This document shows positions 1 through 7,690 of a DNA stretch of 43,888 bases, piece by piece. The position numbers and the translations under genes are program-made. Under the pieces are notes generated by a model. That model had not been told where the DNA came from. It did no database searches and saw only the letters and a program-made list of their open reading frames with translations. Within the stretch, counting starts at the first letter, position 1; every line of letters starts with the position of its first letter. Origin of the DNA: Patulibacter sp. (GTDB lineage: Bacteria > Actinomycetota > Thermoleophilia > Solirubrobacterales > Solirubrobacteraceae); contig NZ_JAURWA010000042.1 of NCBI RefSeq assembly GCF_030655195.1, positions 1 through 43,888 of the forward strand. The letters are read 5' to 3'.

Positions 1-2
1 CC

Positions 3-425
3 GCGGACCGGGAGGCGACCACGGCGCCCGCCACCCCCGCCGACCGCGACGCGACCACGGCCGACGCCGTCGACGAGGGCGCCGGCACCGCAAGGGACGG
101 CGACCACGACCGCGGCCCGTCGGTCGGCGCCCGCGACGAGGACGCGCCCGGCCCGCCCGCCACGACCGAGGACCGTCCGGCCTCCACGGTGGTGCCCGCG
201 ACGGTCGCGAACGGCGGCATCACCGGCGTCGGGCGGCGCGCCCTCGAGGTCCCCCTGGTCCGCCAGCTCGGCGTGCCCGCCGTCCTGCTGCTCGTCGTCC
301 TGATCGGCGCCCTGATCGCCGCCGGGGCCTTCGCCGGCCGGGACGAGCAGAGCGTCGCCCCGGTCACCCGGCCGACGATCCCGACGGTCCCCGCGGACCC
401 GACGGAGATCCCGCCGCTGCGCTAG
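3..425 (+). CDS. C-terminal part of a single-pass membrane protein (5' end outside window)
   Basis: The reading frame is open from the left edge of the window to a TAG at 423-425, so the start lies upstream. The visible 140 residues begin with a low-complexity Asp/Thr/Ala/Gly-rich stretch (about residues 1-60), consistent with an extracytoplasmic or linker segment. One strong hydrophobic helix follows (LGVPAVLLLVVLIGALIAAG, about residues 90-110), then a Pro/Thr-rich tail of about 30 residues. No catalytic domain is visible. It converges with pdxT, whose stop is only three bases away. The rest of the gene is needed to name the family; a membrane-anchored signalling or cell-wall protein is possible but unsupported. 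Confidence 0.55.
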   Translation, partial: ADREATTAPATPADRDATTADAVDEGAGTARDGDHDRGPSVGARDEDAPGPPATTEDRPASTVVPATVANGGITGVGRRALEVPLVRQLGVPAVLLLVVLIGALIAAGAFAGRDEQSVAPVTRPTIPTVPADPTEIPPLR

Positions 426-428
426 GTC

Positions 429-986
429 CTACGCCCGGACCCGCGCGACGAACGCCGCGTGGATCCGGCCGTCGTCGGTCAGCTCGGGATGGAAGGCGTA
501 GCCCTCGACGCTGCCGCGCCGGACGCCCACCACGGCGTCGTCGACCGTGGCGAGGACCTCGACGTCGTCGTCGTGCGCCACGACCTTCGGTGCGCGGATG
601 AAGACCCCGTGGTGCGGCGGCCCGTCGATGCCGGCCACGGCGACGTCGCCCTCGAAGGAGCGGATCTGCCGCCCGAACGCGTTGCGCTCGCAGTCGATCG
701 GCAGCACGTCGAGGTGGGTGCGGTCCAGCAGGATGAGCCCCGCGCAGGTGGCCATCAGCGGCCGTCCCGACGCGGCGAAGGCGCGCAGCGGGTCGGCCAG
801 GCCCTCGCGGGCGATGCCGAGCGTCATCGTGGTCGACTCCCCGCCCGGCAGCACGAGGGCGTCGAGGCCCTCGAGCCCGGCGGGCGTGCGGACCTCGCGG
901 ACCTCCGCCCCCTGGGCGCGCAGGTGGGCGGCGTGCTCGAGCACACCGCCCTGCAGCGCGAGGATGCCGACGAGCGGGGCTACCAC
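429..986 (-). CDS. pdxT: PdxT, glutaminase subunit of pyridoxal 5'-phosphate synthase
   Basis: This is the class I glutamine amidotransferase that hydrolyses glutamine and channels ammonia to PdxS for de novo vitamin B6 synthesis. The 185-residue protein has the usual family length. It shows the N-terminal GILALQGG block, the oxyanion motif LPGGEST (residues 46-52), the nucleophile Cys81 in the block MATCAGL, and the His166/Glu168 pair in FHPE, which complete the catalytic triad. The chosen start is GTG at 986, which overlaps the pdxS stop by 7 bp, so the two are translationally coupled and transcribed as pdxS-pdxT. All key residues are present. Confidence 0.96.
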   Translation of the reverse strand: MVAPLVGILALQGGVLEHAAHLRAQGAEVREVRTPAGLEGLDALVLPGGESTTMTLGIAREGLADPLRAFAASGRPLMATCAGLILLDRTHLDVLPIDCERNAFGRQIRSFEGDVAVAGIDGPPHHGVFIRAPKVVAHDDDVEVLATVDDAVVGVRRGSVEGYAFHPELTDDGRIHAAFVARVRA

Positions 987-1864
987 CCGCGGCCGGCGAG
1001 GAGCTGGTCCTCGGGCAGCTTGCGCGCCTCGAGGCTGTCCATCGCGCGGCCGAGGCCGGTGGAGGCCTCGAGGACCTTGGCCGGGTCGTTGAAGTGCGTG
1101 GTCGCCATCACGACGCGCTCCGCACGGGTCTGCGGGTCCTCGGACTTGAAGATGCCCGAGCCGACGAAGACCGACTCCGCACCGAGCTGCATCATCAGCG
1201 CGGCATCGGCGGGGGTGGCGATGCCGCCGGCGGAGAACAGCGGCACCGGCAGCTTGCCGTTGGCCGCGACCCAGCGGACGAGCTCGAGCGGGGCCTGGTG
1301 GTTCTTCGCCGCGGTGGCGAGCTCGCCGCCGTCCATGCCGGCGAGGCGCTTGATGTCGCCGCGGATCGAGCGGATGTGGCGGACGGCCTCGACGACGTCG
1401 CCGGTGCCGGCCTCGCCCTTGGAGCGGATCATGCACGCGCCCTCGGCGATGCGGCGCAGCGCCTCGCCCAGGTTCGTGGCGCCGCAGACGAACGGCACCT
1501 CGAACTCCCACTTGTCGATGTGGTTGGCCTCGTCGGCCGGGGTCAGGACCTCGGACTCGTCGATGTAGTCGACCTCGAGCGCCTCGAGGATCTGCGCCTC
1601 GGCGAAGTGGCCGATGCGCGCCTTCGCCATGACCGGGATGGTGACCGCGGCCTGGATCTCGCGGATCATCTGCGGGTCGCTCATGCGGGCGACGCCGCCG
1701 TCGCGGCGGATGTCCGACGGGACGCGCTCCAGCGCCATGACGGCGGTGGCGCCGGCGGCCTCGGCGATCTTCGCCTGCTCGGCGTCGATCACGTCCATGA
1801 TGACGCCCCCGCGGAGCATCTCCGCGAGACCGGTCTTCACCCGTGGAGTCGATTCGTCGCGCAT
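980..1864 (-). CDS. pdxS: PdxS, synthase subunit of pyridoxal 5'-phosphate synthase
   Basis: PdxS combines ribose 5-phosphate, glyceraldehyde 3-phosphate and ammonia into pyridoxal 5'-phosphate as a (beta-alpha)8 barrel dodecamer. The 294-residue protein has the family length. Asp24 in [10 protein letters not shown] and Lys81 in [11 protein letters not shown] match the known imine-forming positions, and the phosphate-binding segment [12 protein letters not shown] is present. The ATG at 1864 was chosen because conserved sequence begins at about residue 9. A -10-like hexamer ends 7 bp upstream of this ATG, suggesting a leaderless message. pdxT follows with a 7-bp overlap. Confidence 0.97.
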   Translation of the reverse strand: MRDESTPRVKTGLAEMLRGGVIMDVIDAEQAKIAEAAGATAVMALERVPSDIRRDGGVARMSDPQMIREIQAAVTIPVMAKARIGHFAEAQILEALEVDYIDESEVLTPADEANHIDKWEFEVPFVCGATNLGEALRRIAEGACMIRSKGEAGTGDVVEAVRHIRSIRGDIKRLAGMDGGELATAAKNHQAPLELVRWVAANGKLPVPLFSAGGIATPADAALMMQLGAESVFVGSGIFKSEDPQTRAERVVMATTHFNDPAKVLEASTGLGRAMDSLEARKLPEDQLLAGRGW

Positions 1865-1871
1865 GGGCACG

Positions 1872-1877
1872 ATTCTC
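1872..1877 (-). promoter_or_regulatory. Candidate -10 element for a leaderless pdxS-pdxT mRNA
   Basis: On the minus strand the hexamer GAGAAT has A at the second and T at the sixth position and is followed by 7 bases before the pdxS ATG. That spacing would put the transcript start at or next to the A of ATG. No convincing -35 or Shine-Dalgarno sequence is seen. Confidence 0.4.
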
Positions 1878-1951
1878 GCAGGAACGTGCGTTCGGACTCC
1901 TCGTCGTCCTGTCGCGCGTGGACGGGACGGGTGACGACGATCCGTCCGCAA

Positions 1952-1970
1952 CCGCCCGGGTCGCGGGCGG
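1952..1970 (-). terminator. Possible hairpin after the RpiR-family gene
   Basis: Arms CCGCCCG and CGGGCGG pair over 7 bp around a 5-base loop, 22 bp downstream of the regulator's stop codon. There is no U-tract, as is common in high-GC actinobacteria, so termination is inferred only. Confidence 0.3.
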
Positions 1971-1991
1971 AGGAGGGACCGGGTCCCGGGG

Positions 1992-2876
1992 CTACTTCAG
2001 GCGGTAGGCGCGGATCCGGTCCGCGCGGGCACCGTCGTTGGCGTAGATGCCCTGGGCCATGGCCTGCAGGAGCGAGAGCAGGGCGACGTGCGAGCGCACG
2101 AACGACGGGCTGTTGGAGGAGTAGAAGAGGCTGTGTTGCGCGAGCTTCGCGGCCTCGGAGAGCGTCGCGTCGGTGATCGCGATCGTCGTGGCGCGGCGGT
2201 GGCGGGCCAGCTGCAGCGAGCGGACCACGAGCGGGTGCGCCCGGCCGGCGGTGATGCCGATCAGGACCGCGTTCTCGTCCAGGCGGGCGAGGCGGGCCCG
2301 GCCCTCCTGGGCGTGGCTGGCGACGATGTCCGTCGGGATGCCCAGGAGCATCAGCAGGTGGCGGAAGTACGTGCCGAAGTAGGCGACCTGGTCGGCGGCG
2401 ACGATGATGACGCGGTCCGCCTTGCCGATCTCCTCGACCGCGGCGTCCAGGACGCTGCGCGAGACGCGCCGGGCGGTCTCCTCGACGGCCAGGTGGTCCG
2501 CGGCGATCGACGCCTCCCCCGGGCTCTGGTCCAGGCCGAACAGCGGCTCGGCCTCACCGGTGCCCCCGGCGACGCCGACGCGGGCCTCGACCCGGCGGCG
2601 GTACTCGTCGCGGGCCGCGTCCTGCAGGTCCGGGAAGCCGTGGAACCCGAGCGCCTGGCTGAACCGGACGACGGTCGAGCTCGACGTGTTCGCGCGCCGG
2701 GCAAGCTCCTCCGCGGTCTGGAACGCCACCTCGTCGAGATGGTCGACGATGTACTGCGCGACGTCCTTCTGCGACCGGGAGAACTCGTCGAATCGGGACT
2801 GGATGTACTCGGTGAGCGTCTGGTGATCGACGATCGGCGCGAGTGCGGTCGTGGAAGAGGAGGCCGTGCGCTTCAT
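1992..2876 (-). CDS. RpiR/MurR-type transcriptional regulator with divergent SIS domain
   Basis: This 294-residue protein has an N-terminal RpiR-type helix-turn-helix (about residues 12-90; [20 protein letters not shown], then [20 protein letters not shown]) and a C-terminal SIS-like fold (about residues 130-270). RpiR regulators usually sense phosphosugars through the SIS domain. Here the usual glycine/serine-rich phosphosugar loops are replaced by [13 protein letters not shown] and [13 protein letters not shown], so the ligand may be different or absent. I chose ATG 2876. An upstream in-frame GTG at 2945 would add 23 poorly conserved-looking residues. It sits upstream of pdxS-pdxT on the same strand with a 127-bp gap; a regulatory link to B6 synthesis is only a guess. 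Confidence 0.85.
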   Translation of the reverse strand: MKRTASSSTTALAPIVDHQTLTEYIQSRFDEFSRSQKDVAQYIVDHLDEVAFQTAEELARRANTSSSTVVRFSQALGFHGFPDLQDAARDEYRRRVEARVGVAGGTGEAEPLFGLDQSPGEASIAADHLAVEETARRVSRSVLDAAVEEIGKADRVIIVAADQVAYFGTYFRHLLMLLGIPTDIVASHAQEGRARLARLDENAVLIGITAGRAHPLVVRSLQLARHRRATTIAITDATLSEAAKLAQHSLFYSSNSPSFVRSHVALLSLLQAMAQGIYANDGARADRIRAYRLK

Positions 2877-2919
2877 GGGCGATGACCTGATTGGTTGCGG
2901 GCACCGGAACTCCTTCCCA

Positions 2920-2925
2920 CTATGT
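2920..2925 (-). promoter_or_regulatory. Candidate -10 for the RpiR-family gene
   Basis: Minus-strand CATAGT in otherwise GC-rich DNA would start transcription near 2913, giving a leader of roughly 37 bases before ATG 2876. This would exclude the GTG at 2945 as the start. No -35 match is visible. Confidence 0.3.
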
Positions 2926-2994
2926 GGCTGAGTGTGTGGCGCCACCGCGGTCCGCCGGCTCTGGCAGGCTTCCTCCCGCGTGCCTCCGGGCCGC

Positions 2995-3067
2995 GGGCCG
3001 GTAGCTCAATGGTCAGAGCCGCGAACTCATAATTCGTCCGATGCGGGTTCGAGTCCCGCCCGGCCCA
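2995..3067 (+). tRNA. tRNA with CAU anticodon (elongator tRNA-Met, tRNA-Ile2 not excluded)
   Basis: The cloverleaf folds fully: acceptor arm GGGCCGG/CCGGCCC (7 bp), D stem GCTC/GAGC, anticodon stem GCGAA/TTCGT around loop CTCATAA (anticodon CAT), and T arm GCGGG-TTCGAGT-CCCGC. The discriminator base is A and no 3' CCA is encoded. The fully paired first base pair and the lack of three G-C pairs next to the anticodon argue against the initiator. A lysidine-modified isoleucine tRNA cannot be separated from elongator methionine by eye. Confidence 0.93.
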
Positions 3068-3099
3068 TCAGCACGAGGTACCCGCCCGGCGGGGCGGGC

Positions 3100-3426
3100 T
3101 CACTCCACCGCGTCGAGCTTCGCCTTCAGCGCCGTCGACGCCGCGTGCAGGTCGCGCACGACGGCCGCCAGCGGGCGGGCGTCGGCGGGCTGCTCGACGT
3201 CCTCGCCGCGGAGGCCGGCGCGGAAGCCCTTGGCGAAGCCACGCGGTCCGGCGGTCATCCGCGCGCTGACGTCGCGGAGCGCGGCCTTCAGGGTGACCCA
3301 CTCCGCGCGGGCCTCCTCCTGCTCGTCCGGCGGCAGGGCCTGCCAGCGGGCCTCGAGCTCGCGGGCGGCGCGCATCCGGTCGTTCGCCGTGCGGGCGAGC
3401 TGGGCGAGTGCGAGGTAGCCGGCCAT
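3100..3426 (-). CDS. Unknown small helical protein (108 aa)
   Basis: I do not recognise a family. The 108 residues are predicted to be almost all helical and rich in Ala, Arg and Glu, with no signal peptide or membrane segment. The sequence has heptad-like runs (ARELEARWQALPPDEQEEAR) and ends with LKAKLDAVE. The ATG at 3426 starts the region with protein-like codon use; the in-frame extension upstream looks like antisense noise. No Shine-Dalgarno sequence is obvious. It lies between the CAU tRNA and another unknown gene on the same strand. Confidence 0.6.
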   Translation of the reverse strand: MAGYLALAQLARTANDRMRAARELEARWQALPPDEQEEARAEWVTLKAALRDVSARMTAGPRGFAKGFRAGLRGEDVEQPADARPLAAVVRDLHAASTALKAKLDAVE

Positions 3427-3628
3427 GTCGATCGAGGGTGCGGGCGCGGCGGATGCCCCGGTCACGTCCCGGCCCGGCACCCTAGTCGGGCGCGTCGGCG
3501 CTCGCCCCCGCGGACCGGCCGCCACCCGGACGGCCGCCGGCTCTCGGCCCGCCGGCCGCGAGGGCCCCGGGGACGCGAACGGCCCGCGCAGGGCGCGGGC
3601 CGTCGGGCCACCCGGGTGTGCGCGGGGG

Positions 3629-4243
3629 TCAGCCCGCGATGAAGGTCCCGCGCCGCTCCTCGGCGGGCGCGGTCTGCTCGTCGACCGGGCCGGCGGTGTC
3701 GCCGACGAGGCCGAGGCGCACCTTCTGGCGGCCGACCTCCTCCATGGCACGCTCGTACTCCTCGATCGAGCCCATGGGGCGCATCCAGGACGGGATCCGG
3801 TTCGGGCTCGCGGCCACGGCGGTGCGCTCGCGGCGACGGGCCCGCTTGGCGCTCGCCTGCTCCTCGACCTCGCGCCGCTCCACCAGGACGCGGTGCTCGG
3901 CGATCGCCGAGCCCATCTCGGTGGCGGTGATCAGCTCGGACTCCGCCTCGATCGACGCCTCGAGGTGGCGGGTGAGGATCTGCAGCTCGCGCTCCTTCGC
4001 CGGGCGCGACCTGCCCTTCGGCGCCTTGGTGAAGCGGTCCCACGTGCGGGCGAACTGGATGAAGGTCGTGCGGCCGCCGCGCCGGTGCGCCGAGAGCATC
4101 GGGCAGACCCCACCGTCGCTGTCGGTGTACGCGCCGACGATGATCGTGTCCTCGCGGACGCCCTGGAGCATCGCGACGCGCGTGTGCATCGGCATGCAGT
4201 CGATGGTGTGGCGAAGGTCCTGGATCAGGGTGTTGCGGGACAT
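3629..4243 (-). CDS. Unknown soluble protein (204 aa)
   Basis: I do not recognise a named family. The N-terminal 90 residues look like a compact conserved domain (MPMHTRVAMLQGVREDTIIV, then GAYTDSDGGVCPMLSAHRRG) with an Asp/Gly-rich turn. The C-terminal half is a highly charged helix (ESELITATEMGSAIAEHRVL and on) that may be a coiled coil. A Pro/Glu-rich tail follows. ATG 4243 was chosen because GAGGAA lies about 11 bp upstream and the longer frame upstream looks non-coding. It is transcribed away from the LLM oxidoreductase gene; the 137-bp region between them must hold both promoters. Confidence 0.7.
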   Translation of the reverse strand: MSRNTLIQDLRHTIDCMPMHTRVAMLQGVREDTIIVGAYTDSDGGVCPMLSAHRRGGRTTFIQFARTWDRFTKAPKGRSRPAKERELQILTRHLEASIEAESELITATEMGSAIAEHRVLVERREVEEQASAKRARRRERTAVAASPNRIPSWMRPMGSIEEYERAMEEVGRQKVRLGLVGDTAGPVDEQTAPAEERRGTFIAG

Positions 4244-4380
4244 GACGGGGGGTGTTCCTCGGCTTCGGATCATGCGGGTCCCCTCGAATAGAGTGCGACG
4301 GGACCGCGGCGGCCGATCCAAGGTAGGACGGACGTCCATCAGAAGCAACGGCGTACGCCCTGCTGAACGGGAGATTGCAG

Positions 4381-5424
4381 ATGAAGCTCGGGATCCAACT
4401 CGGCTACTGGGGCCTCGGCCTCACCGGCGCCGACCAGCTGGCCATCGTGCAGGAGGCCGAGCGGCTCGGCTACGACTCGGTCTTCGCGGCCGAGGCCTAC
4501 GGCTCCGACAGCGTCTCGATCCTCGGGTGGATCGCCGGCCAGACGTCGACGATCAAGATCGGCTCGGCGATCATGCAGATGCCCGCCCGGTCCGCCGCGA
4601 TGACCGCGATGACGGCCGCGACGCTCGACAACCTGACCGAGGGCCGGTTCATCCTCGGCCTCGGCACGTCGGGCCCGCAGGTCGCCGAGGGCTGGCACGG
4701 TCAGCGCTTCGGCAAGCAGCTCAAGCGGACCCGCGAGTACGTCGAGGTCGTCCGTCAGGCCCTGCGCCGCGAGCGCCTCGAGTACCACGGCGAGACGATC
4801 GACCTGCCGCTCCCCGACGGCCCCGGCAAGGCGCTGAAGCTCACCATCACGCCCGTGCAGGACGAGATCCCGATCTACATCGCGGCGATCGGCCCGAACA
4901 ACACCCGGCTGGTCGGCGAGATCGGCGACGGCCTGCTGCCGATGATGTTCTCCCCCGAGCACGCCGACACCGCGCTCGAGTCGCTGTGGGAGGGCGTCGA
5001 GAAGGCCGGCCGGCAGCGCTCCGACGTCAAGGTCTGTCCCTCCACGACGCTCCACATCGGCGAGGACCCCGACGGCGCGGCCGAGGGCATGATGCGCGGG
5101 ATGGCCGCCCTCTACGTCGGCGGCATGGGCTCGCGCGAGAAGAACTTCTACAACGCCGCCGTCTCCCGCTACGGCTTCGAGGACGCGGCGAAGGAGATCC
5201 AGGACCTCTACCTCGAGGGCAAGAAGCTCGAGGCGATGCAGGCGGTCCCGCAGGACCTGCTGCGCGGCCTGAACCTGTTCGGCACCCGGGACGAGGTCAC
5301 GGAGCGCCTGCGGGTCTTCGAGCAGGCGGGCGTCGACACGATCGTCGTCACCCCCGCCACGACGACCCGCGACGGCCGCATCGCACAGCTGCGCGAGCTG
5401 GCCGCCGCCGCCGAGGCGATCTGA
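4381..5424 (+). CDS. LLM-class, probably F420-dependent, oxidoreductase
   Basis: The 347-residue protein has the luciferase-like monooxygenase TIM-barrel pattern, from KLGIQLGYWGLGLTGADQLA at the N terminus through GRFILGLGTSGPQVAEGWHG (about residues 90-109) to the C-terminal TRDEVTERLRVFEQAGVDTI. The second block, together with the family's actinobacterial distribution, points to coenzyme F420 rather than FMN. It is cytoplasmic and the substrate is not predictable. ATG 4381 follows GGGAG with a 7-base spacer, which makes it better than the TTG two codons upstream. It stands alone, 70 bp before a glycosyltransferase on the same strand. Confidence 0.9.
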   Translation: MKLGIQLGYWGLGLTGADQLAIVQEAERLGYDSVFAAEAYGSDSVSILGWIAGQTSTIKIGSAIMQMPARSAAMTAMTAATLDNLTEGRFILGLGTSGPQVAEGWHGQRFGKQLKRTREYVEVVRQALRRERLEYHGETIDLPLPDGPGKALKLTITPVQDEIPIYIAAIGPNNTRLVGEIGDGLLPMMFSPEHADTALESLWEGVEKAGRQRSDVKVCPSTTLHIGEDPDGAAEGMMRGMAALYVGGMGSREKNFYNAAVSRYGFEDAAKEIQDLYLEGKKLEAMQAVPQDLLRGLNLFGTRDEVTERLRVFEQAGVDTIVVTPATTTRDGRIAQLRELAAAAEAI

Positions 5425-5494
5425 GCACCGGGGGCACGGGGCGCCCCGCCGCGGTGGGCGTCCCCCGCGGCAGGGTGCACGCGGAGGGGCCCGC

Positions 5495-6718
5495 GTGATC
5501 GTCCGGCGTCGCATCCTGCTGGGCGCGTTCGGCGACCCCGGCCACGCCTTCCCCGTGATGGCGCTCGGCCGGCGGCTGGCCGAGCGCGGCCACGAGGTCT
5601 GCGTGCAGACCTGGCTGCGCTGGAAGGTCGACGTCGAGGCCGCCGGGCTGCGGTTCGAGGCCGCCCCCGAATACCCGGTGTTCCCGCAGCTCGGGCAGGA
5701 GCCGCTGACCCCGTACGAGGCCGCGCAGCGCGCCACCCTCGACACGCTGCCCCTGGTCGACGCGTTCGCCCCGGACGTCGTGGTGGCCGACATCCTGACC
5801 CTCGGTCCCGCCCTGGCGGCCGAGCTGCGGGGCGTGCCCGTGGCGACCCTCGTCCCCCACGTCGACCCGCGGACGGAGGTCGGCTGGCCGCCGTTCGCCA
5901 GCGGCGCGCGGATCGCCCGCACGCGTCTGGGCCGCGCCGGATGGCGGCGGATGGGCCGGCTCGTGGACCGCGCGCTGGACCACGGGCGCGACGAGCTCAA
6001 CGAGGTCCGCGAGCAGGTCGGTCTGCCGGCCCTGGAGCACCACCACGGCGGGATGAGCCGCGATCTCGTCCTGATCGGCTCGGTCCCGCACCTCGCCTAC
6101 CCGCGCCCGACGCCGCTGTCGAACACCCACACGGTCGGGCCGTTCGTGTGGGAGCCCCCGGCCGACGACGTCCCGCTGCCGGAGGGCGACGGGCCGCTCG
6201 TCCTCGTCGCGCCGTCGACCTCGCAGGACCCCGACGGGACGCTGCTGCGCGCCGCGCTGCGGGGCCTGGCCGACGCGCCCGTGCGGGTGCTCGCCGCCCA
6301 GAACCGGGTCAGCGAGGCCGAGATCGAGCGGCTGGGCCCGATGGAGGTCCCCGACAACGCCCTGCTGGTGCCCTGGGTCTCCTACGGCCGCACGATGCCC
6401 CTGGCGGACGTGGTCGTCTGCCACGCCGGCCACGGCACCCTGCTGCGGGCCCTGTCGGCCGGCAAGCCGGTGATCGCCGTCCCGGCCACGGGCGACATGT
6501 ACGAGAACGCGGCCCGCCTGGCCTGGTCCGGCGCCGGCATCCGCCTGCCGCGACGGCTCGCCGGGGCGCGGGCGCTGCGCACGGCCGTCCTCCAGGCGGT
6601 CTCGGACCCCTCCTACGCGGCCCGCGCCGCCGAGATCGCCGCGTGGGTGGCGGCGGGCGACGGCACCGATCGCGGTGCCCCGCTGGTCGAGGCCCTGGCG
6701 GCACGCGGCAAGGGCTGA
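5495..6718 (+). CDS. GT1/UGT-type glycosyltransferase
   Basis: The 407-residue protein shows the two Rossmann halves of GT-B enzymes. The N-terminal ILLGAFGDPGHAFPVMALGR (residues 7-26) is the acceptor-side loop. The C-terminal donor signature VVCHAGHGTLLRALSAGKPV, ending in DMYENAARLAWSGAG, is the MGT/UGT pattern seen in macrolide-type transferases. There is no signal peptide. It starts at GTG 5495, preceded by GGAGGGG at a good distance. The acceptor (lipid, antibiotic or other small molecule) is not inferable. A tRNA-Asn gene follows. Confidence 0.88.
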   Translation: MIVRRRILLGAFGDPGHAFPVMALGRRLAERGHEVCVQTWLRWKVDVEAAGLRFEAAPEYPVFPQLGQEPLTPYEAAQRATLDTLPLVDAFAPDVVVADILTLGPALAAELRGVPVATLVPHVDPRTEVGWPPFASGARIARTRLGRAGWRRMGRLVDRALDHGRDELNEVREQVGLPALEHHHGGMSRDLVLIGSVPHLAYPRPTPLSNTHTVGPFVWEPPADDVPLPEGDGPLVLVAPSTSQDPDGTLLRAALRGLADAPVRVLAAQNRVSEAEIERLGPMEVPDNALLVPWVSYGRTMPLADVVVCHAGHGTLLRALSAGKPVIAVPATGDMYENAARLAWSGAGIRLPRRLAGARALRTAVLQAVSDPSYAARAAEIAAWVAAGDGTDRGAPLVEALAARGKG

Positions 6719-6773
6719 CCGGGCGCTCGCGGCGGACCTCGGCCGCGGCACGCCGCGCGCCCGGCGGATCGCG

Positions 6774-6779
6774 TACCAT
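6774..6779 (+). promoter_or_regulatory. Candidate -10 of the tRNA-Asn gene
   Basis: TACCAT ends 11 bases before the mature tRNA 5' end, placing the transcript start a few bases upstream of the tRNA. It is distinct from the surrounding GC-rich sequence; no clear -35 is seen. Confidence 0.45.
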
Positions 6780-6790
6780 CCCCGTCGCGT

Positions 6791-6862
6791 TCCGGGGTAG
6801 CTCAATGGCAGAGCATTCGACTGTTAATCGAAGGGTTGCGGGTTCGAGTCCCGCCCCCGGAG
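6791..6862 (+). tRNA. tRNA-Asn (GUU anticodon)
   Basis: The cloverleaf is complete: acceptor TCCGGGG/CCCCGGA, D stem GCTC/GAGC, anticodon stem TTCGA/TCGAA with loop CTGTTAA (anticodon GTT), and T arm GCGGG-TTCGAGT-CCCGC. The discriminator is G and CCA is not encoded, as for the CAU tRNA in this window. A hairpin terminator follows 7 bases later. Confidence 0.96.
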
Positions 6863-6869
6863 CCTGAAG

Positions 6870-6893
6870 GAAGCCCAGCCGCCGCTGGGCTTC
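6870..6893 (+). terminator. Intrinsic-type terminator of tRNA-Asn
   Basis: A perfect 10-bp stem, GAAGCCCAGC/GCTGGGCTTC, encloses a CGCC tetraloop and is followed by the moderately T-rich TGTCGTTCT. Placed between the tRNA and a convergent gene, it could serve both strands. Confidence 0.75.
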
Positions 6894-6928
6894 TGTCGTT
6901 CTGGGCCTCCCGCCCGAAGGCGAGGCGG

Positions 6929-7618
6929 TCAGTACCAGACGATCCTGAAGCGCTGGCCGGAGCAGTACCGGCGGAGCTTGATCCCCTGGACAGCGCCCGC
7001 GCCGCGGTTCTGGGAGCTGTCGACGAGGGCGACGTCCGCCCTGACCGTGGTCCGGGCCATCGCCATGGGGTACTCGTCGCGGTCCCGGCCCGGGGCCGTC
7101 GCGTACGCCGACAGGAGCCTGGACCGCCGGCCCGACGCACCCGCCCGGTTGATCGTCAGGACCCGGGGATACCCCTTCCGGATGGCCCGCTCCCAGTGCT
7201 TGCGGACGGCCGGGTACTTCGTCCTCGACAGGCCGACGTCGACGACGCGGCCGACGACCGTGCACCCCGCCGGGTCGGCCGAGCCGGGCACCACCGTCGG
7301 GGTCGGGTCGGGTGTGGGTGTCGGAGTGGTCGGCGAAGCAGGGGCCGGCTGCGGCGCGGGTGCGGGTGGCTGCGCGGGCTCGCTCGGCGCGGGAGCCGGG
7401 GCGGCCGGTCCGGCGCACGGGCACGGGAGGCTCTCGCAGTAGATGCCGTCGCCGTCGCCGTCCCGGGTGTTCGCCGCGGCCTGGGCGGCCGCCTGGGTCG
7501 CGAACTGCGCGCAGGTGGCCGCCTGGGCCGGCTCCGTGCCGTGGGGCAGCCCGCCGACCGCGAGCGCGAGCGCCGCCAGCGCGGCGAGGAGTAGTCGGAA
7601 GAGGCGCACGCGGGACAC
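6929..7618 (-). CDS. Secreted nuclease: excalibur domain plus NucA/NucB-type DNase domain
   Basis: The 229-residue preprotein has a signal peptide (RLFRLLLAALAALALAVGG, cleavage probably after about residue 33). An excalibur calcium-binding motif follows (about residues 35-68, DGDGDGIYC flanked by Cys residues), then a Pro/Ala/Thr-rich linker (about 70-112). The C-terminal domain matches the Bacillus NucA/NucB DNase family, with the signature DRDEYPMAMA (residues 179-188) and the SSQNRGAGAVQG segment (201-212). It should degrade extracellular DNA, with metal supplied or structured by the excalibur part. GTG 7618 was chosen because the signal peptide begins there and a -10-like hexamer ends exactly 7 bp upstream. 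Confidence 0.88.
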   Translation of the reverse strand: MSRVRLFRLLLAALAALALAVGGLPHGTEPAQAATCAQFATQAAAQAAANTRDGDGDGIYCESLPCPCAGPAAPAPAPSEPAQPPAPAPQPAPASPTTPTPTPDPTPTVVPGSADPAGCTVVGRVVDVGLSRTKYPAVRKHWERAIRKGYPRVLTINRAGASGRRSRLLSAYATAPGRDRDEYPMAMARTTVRADVALVDSSQNRGAGAVQGIKLRRYCSGQRFRIVWY

Positions 7619-7625
7619 GGCGCCG

Positions 7626-7631
7626 AACGTA
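7626..7631 (-). promoter_or_regulatory. Candidate -10 for a leaderless nuclease mRNA
   Basis: Minus-strand TACGTT is followed by 7 bases and then GTG 7618, so transcription would begin at or beside the start codon. No Shine-Dalgarno sequence is present between them. Confidence 0.45.
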
Positions 7632-7690
7632 CCCGGATCGGCACTGTTCGCCACGAAGTCTCAACGTTCGTTGCCGGCCCGACGCAGGTG

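Noticed and set aside
2902..2919. Strong GGAAGGAG followed by GTG as the RpiR-family start
   Set aside because: That GTG (2904) is in a different frame from the regulator, and the predicted promoter overlaps the GGAAGGAG sequence.
2995..6862. tRNA-associated integrated element between the two tRNA genes
   Set aside because: No duplicated tRNA end, integrase or mobility gene was found, and the genes between them look chromosomal.
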